Shown: positions 60,315-64,000 of the stretch, in pieces
Layout: each line of letters opens with the position of its first letter
Numbering within the stretch: position 1 is the first letter of the stretch
DNA from: Paenibacillus sp. FSL M7-0420
Lineage (GTDB): Bacteria > Bacillota > Bacilli > Paenibacillales > Paenibacillaceae
Direction: 5' to 3'
Assembly (NCBI RefSeq): GCF_038002345.1
Contig: NZ_JBBOCJ010000001.1
Coordinates: 4,712,001 to 4,776,000 of the forward strand
DNA length: 64,000 bases
Position numbers and translations under genes: made by a program
Notes under the pieces: model-generated
Databases searched by the model: none
The model's input: only the letters and a program-made list of their open reading frames with translations
Told to the model about the DNA's origin: nothing

Positions 60315-61853
60315 TTACAGGGTATCATCCGCCACGACCAGTTCGAACACCGAGCCGGCGGCGAACAGCGTTCCGTTCTTCGGCTTGAAGGTCACGGAGG
60401 TCACAGCGGCGTTGTTCTTCCAGCGTCCGCCGTACAAGGCCAGGCGTCCGCCCGCAGCGCCGATCAGCGACAGCATATGCTTATGGCGGTCAGTGTCGGC
60501 ATGGCGGATAATGGACAGCGCTCCGCAGCCGAACTGGCCCGCTTCCGCTTCCCCGCCGGGGATCACCCCAATCTCATTATCGCTCTGGAGCACGGTCTCA
60601 TGCGTCTTGTCCATGGCAGATGCCCGCCGGATCGCATAATTGGCCGCAGAGGCATCCCCGTTCAGCTCGATCAGCAGCCGGTCCTCCGTCCCGGAGGCAT
60701 TGGTTCTTGCCACTGCAACCGCACGCAGACCTACAGCACCAGCCGGGACCTGGAGCGTAACGGAGGCTTCGCCCGCTGCTGAGACCACATGCCGGGCCGC
60801 CGGAGCTTCAGCCTTATAGGCGCTGATGATGGAGCCCGGCAGGAAAGACTCGCCGCCCATACCGGGGAAATAATGCAGATGGTTCAAGGCCTCCGTGTTC
60901 CTTCTACGGCCGTTCTCCTGGCTGACCGGATAGAAGACCTCTTCAAAAGCAGCATGCTGGCTGATCCATGGCTTATGGAAGGCGGTGCTCCGGTACTCCG
61001 GATACATCACCACCAGATTGCCAAAGGAATCCGCCGGGGCAGCGGCCGCCGTTGACCAGCCCACCCGCTTCTCCGTAAAATATTCATCAATAATTTTATT
61101 ATCCGCGATGCCTTCCCCCCCAAGGCGCTGGATGGGATAATTGGCGGATGACGTATCATTATTAAGCTGCTGATAGACCCGGTCGCCCTGGCGGGTAGCC
61201 AGATTCTGGCTGGATCTCATCTGCATCATCAAGACCAGATGGTTAGCATCTGCGGGCAGTGAGCCGAAGGTGAATTTCTTCGACTTCTCGTCAGGCAAGC
61301 GGTCTGCTGCCAGCCTGGCCTCATCCACGGCATACAGTGTAACAATGGACCCGATGGCCCATTGGTTGACGCCGCCGGGAACATTCTGCCACGGCCGCAG
61401 GGCGATGGAATCCACAGCCGCCGTGCTCTCCCAGGCCCCGGAGTGGCGCTGCAGCCGGGTCTCCAGCGAGGACCCCATACTTTGCCACAGCTTCAGGTTA
61501 TCTGTGCGGAAGGCATACGGGAACAGCAGATACCCTCCTCCGTATCCGGCAGAGGCTGGAGGGATGTCCACGCCCTGCGCAATGTTGGTATTCGTAGTGC
61601 TGACTGTTGTAATCGCTGTGCCGCTTGCTGTGAATTCCCGGCGGTTATAATGGCTGGCCGTATCGCCGTTCAGAATGACCTCGCAGAATCTGCGCTCGGT
61701 GTAGGTCTGGGCGGCGTTCACTTCAATCACCAGATGGCGCGTGCCTGCTGGCACGAGCGCCGCCAGGGAGGTGAAGGTGACCGCCGTCTCCGGCGCACCC
61801 TGGACCTTAATTTCAGCAACACGGACAAGCGGCAGTGCAGATAGAATACTCAT
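60315..61853 (-). CDS. Triplicated-domain protein of unknown function
   Basis: A 512-residue protein made of three copies of a domain of about 165 residues, roughly 18-180, 185-350 and 355-510. Each copy has a strand such as HLVIEVNAAQ, HLVLMMQMRS or LRAVAVARTN. This is followed by a GDTASHYNRR/NDTSSANYPIQR/GDASAANYAIRR motif, and each copy ends near WAIGSIVTLYA/LPGSIISAYKA/FAAGSVFELVV. The first and last copies carry a 'ST/NN-AAVxSIxxxP' segment just before the end. The pattern recalls beta-sandwich modules seen in phage structural proteins. No signal peptide. It is 62 bases downstream of the FAD/HEAT gene on the same strand. ATG follows AAGGAG at nine bases. Function unknown. Confidence 0.75.
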   Translation of the reverse strand: MSILSALPLVRVAEIKVQGAPETAVTFTSLAALVPAGTRHLVIEVNAAQTYTERRFCEVILNGDTASHYNRREFTASGTAITTVSTTNTNIAQGVDIPPASAGYGGGYLLFPYAFRTDNLKLWQSMGSSLETRLQRHSGAWESTAAVDSIALRPWQNVPGGVNQWAIGSIVTLYAVDEARLAADRLPDEKSKKFTFGSLPADANHLVLMMQMRSSQNLATRQGDRVYQQLNNDTSSANYPIQRLGGEGIADNKIIDEYFTEKRVGWSTAAAAPADSFGNLVVMYPEYRSTAFHKPWISQHAAFEEVFYPVSQENGRRRNTEALNHLHYFPGMGGESFLPGSIISAYKAEAPAARHVVSAAGEASVTLQVPAGAVGLRAVAVARTNASGTEDRLLIELNGDASAANYAIRRASAMDKTHETVLQSDNEIGVIPGGEAEAGQFGCGALSIIRHADTDRHKHMLSLIGAAGGRLALYGGRWKNNAAVTSVTFKPKNGTLFAAGSVFELVVADDTL

Positions 61854-61915
61854 GAATCATCGCTCCTTCGATTTTTGGAATAGGTAACCTGTAGTGACAT
61901 CATTCAGAACAAGGG

Positions 61916-64000
61916 CTAACTATGATCCGGCACCCGGGCGGCAGCGGCCAAACCGGCTGTGATCCGGCGGGCAATGAAGGTATCCTCCTTACTCATTCCG
62001 GCAGCTTGCGCAGCTTCATCATTGCCGGCCGACTCCCGGGGTAAGTCTTCCGGCCATATGTCATCAGCAATATAGGCCAGCGCAGCGGCATCGGGAATCC
62101 GGCCCTGTCTGCGCAGCTCCTCTACCGCCGGAACCATCAGCAGCTCACCGGAACCGGCTGTACCGGCGGCTTCCTCCAGCCAGCGGATATCCAGGTAAAT
62201 CTCATCCGGGTAGAAGCCTTGGCGGAGACGCAGCAGCAGCCGTAAGTCCCCCATCAGCCACGGCTGCCAGCGTCCTTTCCCCTCCTGCCTAAGCAGCTCT
62301 GTCCCCGTCAGGACGGCCGTTAGTGTTAATGGAGACTCTCTGCGGGAATTGCCCTTCCCGTCACCGGCTGGAAGAAGTGCCCCCGCCCGGAGGAAGCCGC
62401 AGCCGTTCTTGGTGGCGATCTCCACTACAAACTGCGCACCTTCCTGCCATGATCCCAGACTCCGGGCTTCGTACAGAACGCGCACTCCGGCTTCTTCCAG
62501 CAGCCGGTCTGCCGCCAGTTGGGTCAGTACCGGCTCCAACTGCTCGCCGTTCCACGCCCCCTCCTTGCGAAGCAGCTCCAGCAGCTTGCGGACGGCCGCA
62601 GCCTCCTGCTTATCCGCTCCATGGAAAGCAGTGAGCCGGGACCGGGTAACCTCCGTCATCAGAGCACTGCCCGGCGCAAGCAGCACTACGCGCTTGCCTG
62701 TCAGGCCCAGGGCGGCAGCACAGATCACCTCAGCTGTTCCCGCTCCGGTAACCGCAACATCGAATGTACCAAGCGGCGGAACTGCCGCTGCCTGAGACGC
62801 TGCATCCGCTGTACCGCCGGGAAGCAGACGGGCGGCTGTGTTGCGGACGTACCCCCGCGCATCGGCGGAGGCTGCGGCAGCCAGCTTCCCGCTTAGGCTG
62901 TCATCCGCCCCGGCCTGCGCCAGAATGGCGGCGGCCCGCAGCTCCAGGCTCCAGCGGAGCGATTCAGGCCGGTCGCCGTGCATCCGGTAATCCTCCCCGG
63001 GAACGCCGGAGGCCAGCCAGTTCTTCACGGCCGCAGCCGCTGCTGCCTGCTGCTCCTTGTCCAGCAGCGGCAGGACAGCAGACAAGTAATCCAGCAGGAA
63101 CGTGCTGTGCACTGCACCCGGCTGCTCCGCAAGTGCACGGGCCGCCTCTTCCAGCCCGGCGGGGCTCTTCAGCATCCGCAGCAGAACGAAGGATGCCACC
63201 CAGAAGGGCACGCATTTCGGATGGTTGCTGAGCTTCCTGCCATTCCTTGCGCCAATAAGGCCAAGCAGATAAGGAATGGCCTCCTCCCTGCCGAGCAGCG
63301 CCAGTGTTATGGCAGCATTGAAACCAGCCACGGCAGACTGCTCCTCCAGTATTCCTGCCAGTAACCGGACCACCTTCGGGTCACTGCCTGCGCCTGCGGA
63401 ATGGCCCAGCAGCCAGACCGCCTTCCAGCCCTCTTCCGTGCCGAAGTACCCGGCAAGCTGCTCACTGTATGTGGCGGCGTTATCCCCATCCAGCTTCAGA
63501 CCGGCCAGACTGCCCTGCCGGAAGTGTAGGTTCCGCCCTGCGGTCCGCCGCAGGTCCTCCTGCTCCAGTACGCCGCGTTCAGCCAGTCGCTGCTGCAGCA
63601 GCGAACGGTCCACCTGACGGGGCGCGCAGCCGCCTTGTACGCTCAGTGCAGCCGCTACGCCGGCTGCTTCGCCAACCTTATGCATGTCCTTCTGCATCCG
63701 CACGCCCATGCCGGCATCCCTGTCCACCGACAGCGCGCGGCCTGCCACCAGCAGCCGTTCCAGCCCTTTTGGCAGTAGCGCCCCGTAGGGAATATCGCAC
63801 CACAGCCCCCGGACGAACAGGCCCATCACCGCAATCCACAGCTGGCTGAACTCACTCTCATTGCCGGTATCGAAGCCGTGATTATCCAGATGGGAATAGC
63901 TGCGGGCGATCACCTCCGGCGAAGGCCGGTCTTCGATGTAATCCTGCAGCGTGATGGTGACATCCCCTTCGATAAGTCCGCCTTCTCTCACGCCAAGCAT
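61916..64000 (-). CDS. FAD-dependent oxidoreductase fused to HEAT repeats and a second Rossmann-like domain (5' end cut)
   Basis: At least 694 residues are visible; the N-terminus lies beyond the right edge. Part 1 is the C-terminal piece of an FAD_oxidored (PF12831-type) domain: RLLVAGRALSVDRDAGMGVRMQKDMHKVGEAAGVAAALS. Part 2 is a helical HEAT-like repeat region (about visible residues 190-390; AVAGFNAAITLALLGREEAIPYLLGLI and similar). Part 3, near the C-terminus, has a second GxGxxE-like loop, VAVTGAGTAEVICAAALGLTGKRVVLLAPG, with some key glycines altered. Related single-domain oxidoreductases occur in polysaccharide-degradation clusters; substrate unknown. Stop codon follows VPDHS. Confidence 0.8.
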   Translation of the reverse strand: MLGVREGGLIEGDVTITLQDYIEDRPSPEVIARSYSHLDNHGFDTGNESEFSQLWIAVMGLFVRGLWCDIPYGALLPKGLERLLVAGRALSVDRDAGMGVRMQKDMHKVGEAAGVAAALSVQGGCAPRQVDRSLLQQRLAERGVLEQEDLRRTAGRNLHFRQGSLAGLKLDGDNAATYSEQLAGYFGTEEGWKAVWLLGHSAGAGSDPKVVRLLAGILEEQSAVAGFNAAITLALLGREEAIPYLLGLIGARNGRKLSNHPKCVPFWVASFVLLRMLKSPAGLEEAARALAEQPGAVHSTFLLDYLSAVLPLLDKEQQAAAAAAVKNWLASGVPGEDYRMHGDRPESLRWSLELRAAAILAQAGADDSLSGKLAAAASADARGYVRNTAARLLPGGTADAASQAAAVPPLGTFDVAVTGAGTAEVICAAALGLTGKRVVLLAPGSALMTEVTRSRLTAFHGADKQEAAAVRKLLELLRKEGAWNGEQLEPVLTQLAADRLLEEAGVRVLYEARSLGSWQEGAQFVVEIATKNGCGFLRAGALLPAGDGKGNSRRESPLTLTAVLTGTELLRQEGKGRWQPWLMGDLRLLLRLRQGFYPDEIYLDIRWLEEAAGTAGSGELLMVPAVEELRRQGRIPDAAALAYIADDIWPEDLPRESAGNDEAAQAAGMSKEDTFIARRITAGLAAAARVPDHS

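Noticed and set aside
60315..64000. Prophage remnant
   Set aside because: Only the triplicated module hints at phage structure; there is no integrase, terminase, capsid or att-like repeat, and the neighbouring gene is an oxidoreductase.

Overview
The window looks like a stretch of chromosome from a Paenibacillus-like, low-GC-lineage Gram-positive soil bacterium. This is inferred from the gene content: YesM/YesN-type two-component and AraC sugar regulators, DeoR and LacI regulators, a putative cre site, FruRKA, a zinc-less MsrAB fusion, an OYE-family NamA, DUF4349 and DUF1540 proteins, strong AGGAGG ribosome binding sites and many plant-polysaccharide genes. No rRNA, tRNA, insertion sequence, prophage or CRISPR array was found. 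The 5' gene and the last gene are both cut by the window edges.

Layout. 1-9.8 kb: the start of a nirB-like NADH-dependent reductase behind two tandem FNR/CRP boxes, a lipoprotein, the iron-sulfur repair protein ScdA with its own FNR-like box, an HTH/membrane-protein pair, an HxlR regulator, a Gfo/Idh/MocA oxidoreductase, a TVP38-type membrane protein, MsrAB, a DUF4349 lipoprotein and a DUF1540 miniprotein. 9.9-17.8 kb: metE, uppP, namA with a downstream MarR gene and an upstream 16-bp palindrome, a SemiSWEET-like protein, a methyltransferase, a YitT protein and a cysteine-less Crp/Fnr regulator. 18-21.7 kb: the fructose operon fruR-fruK-fruA. 22-31.4 kb: stress and maintenance genes (YflT-like protein, AI-2E family permease, ung, an RNase H, a TetR regulator, two lipoproteins of which one is a metallophosphoesterase, a manganese catalase and a DNA alkylation repair protein).

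32-45.4 kb is a plant-cell-wall sugar region. A LacI regulator leads uxaB-uxaA-uxaC (galacturonate to 2-keto-3-deoxygluconate) plus a rhamnogalacturonan acetylesterase. A sugar-phosphate isomerase follows. Then comes the opposite-strand L-fucose operon fucI-kinase-fucA-fucU with a divergent DeoR regulator. 45.4-50.5 kb holds an MBL-fold hydrolase, nadE, a GreA/B-family protein with a tiny overlapping ORF, a methyltransferase and an Rrf2 regulator. 50.8-64 kb returns to polysaccharides: a GH78 alpha-L-rhamnosidase divergent from an AraC regulator, an ABC-F ATPase, a YesMN-type kinase/regulator pair, a triplicated-domain protein of unknown function and a large FAD-oxidoreductase/HEAT fusion. The acetylesterase, rhamnosidase, galacturonate and fucose genes together fit breakdown of pectin/rhamnogalacturonan side chains.

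The most unusual signals are non-coding. Two intergenic regions about 20 kb apart (39.43-39.60 kb and 60.05-60.22 kb) each carry four copies of a TTGCA-N5-TGCA motif phased at 51-54 bp. There is a 127-bp structured element with a possible pseudoknot at 24.25-24.38 kb, and a nested hairpin element at 3.08-3.25 kb. A GAAACGG...CCGTTTC palindrome lies directly after two unrelated stop codons (24.2 and 50.05 kb). An 18-bp tandem repeat runs across the stop codon of the YesN-like gene, with an in-frame TAG in nearly every unit.
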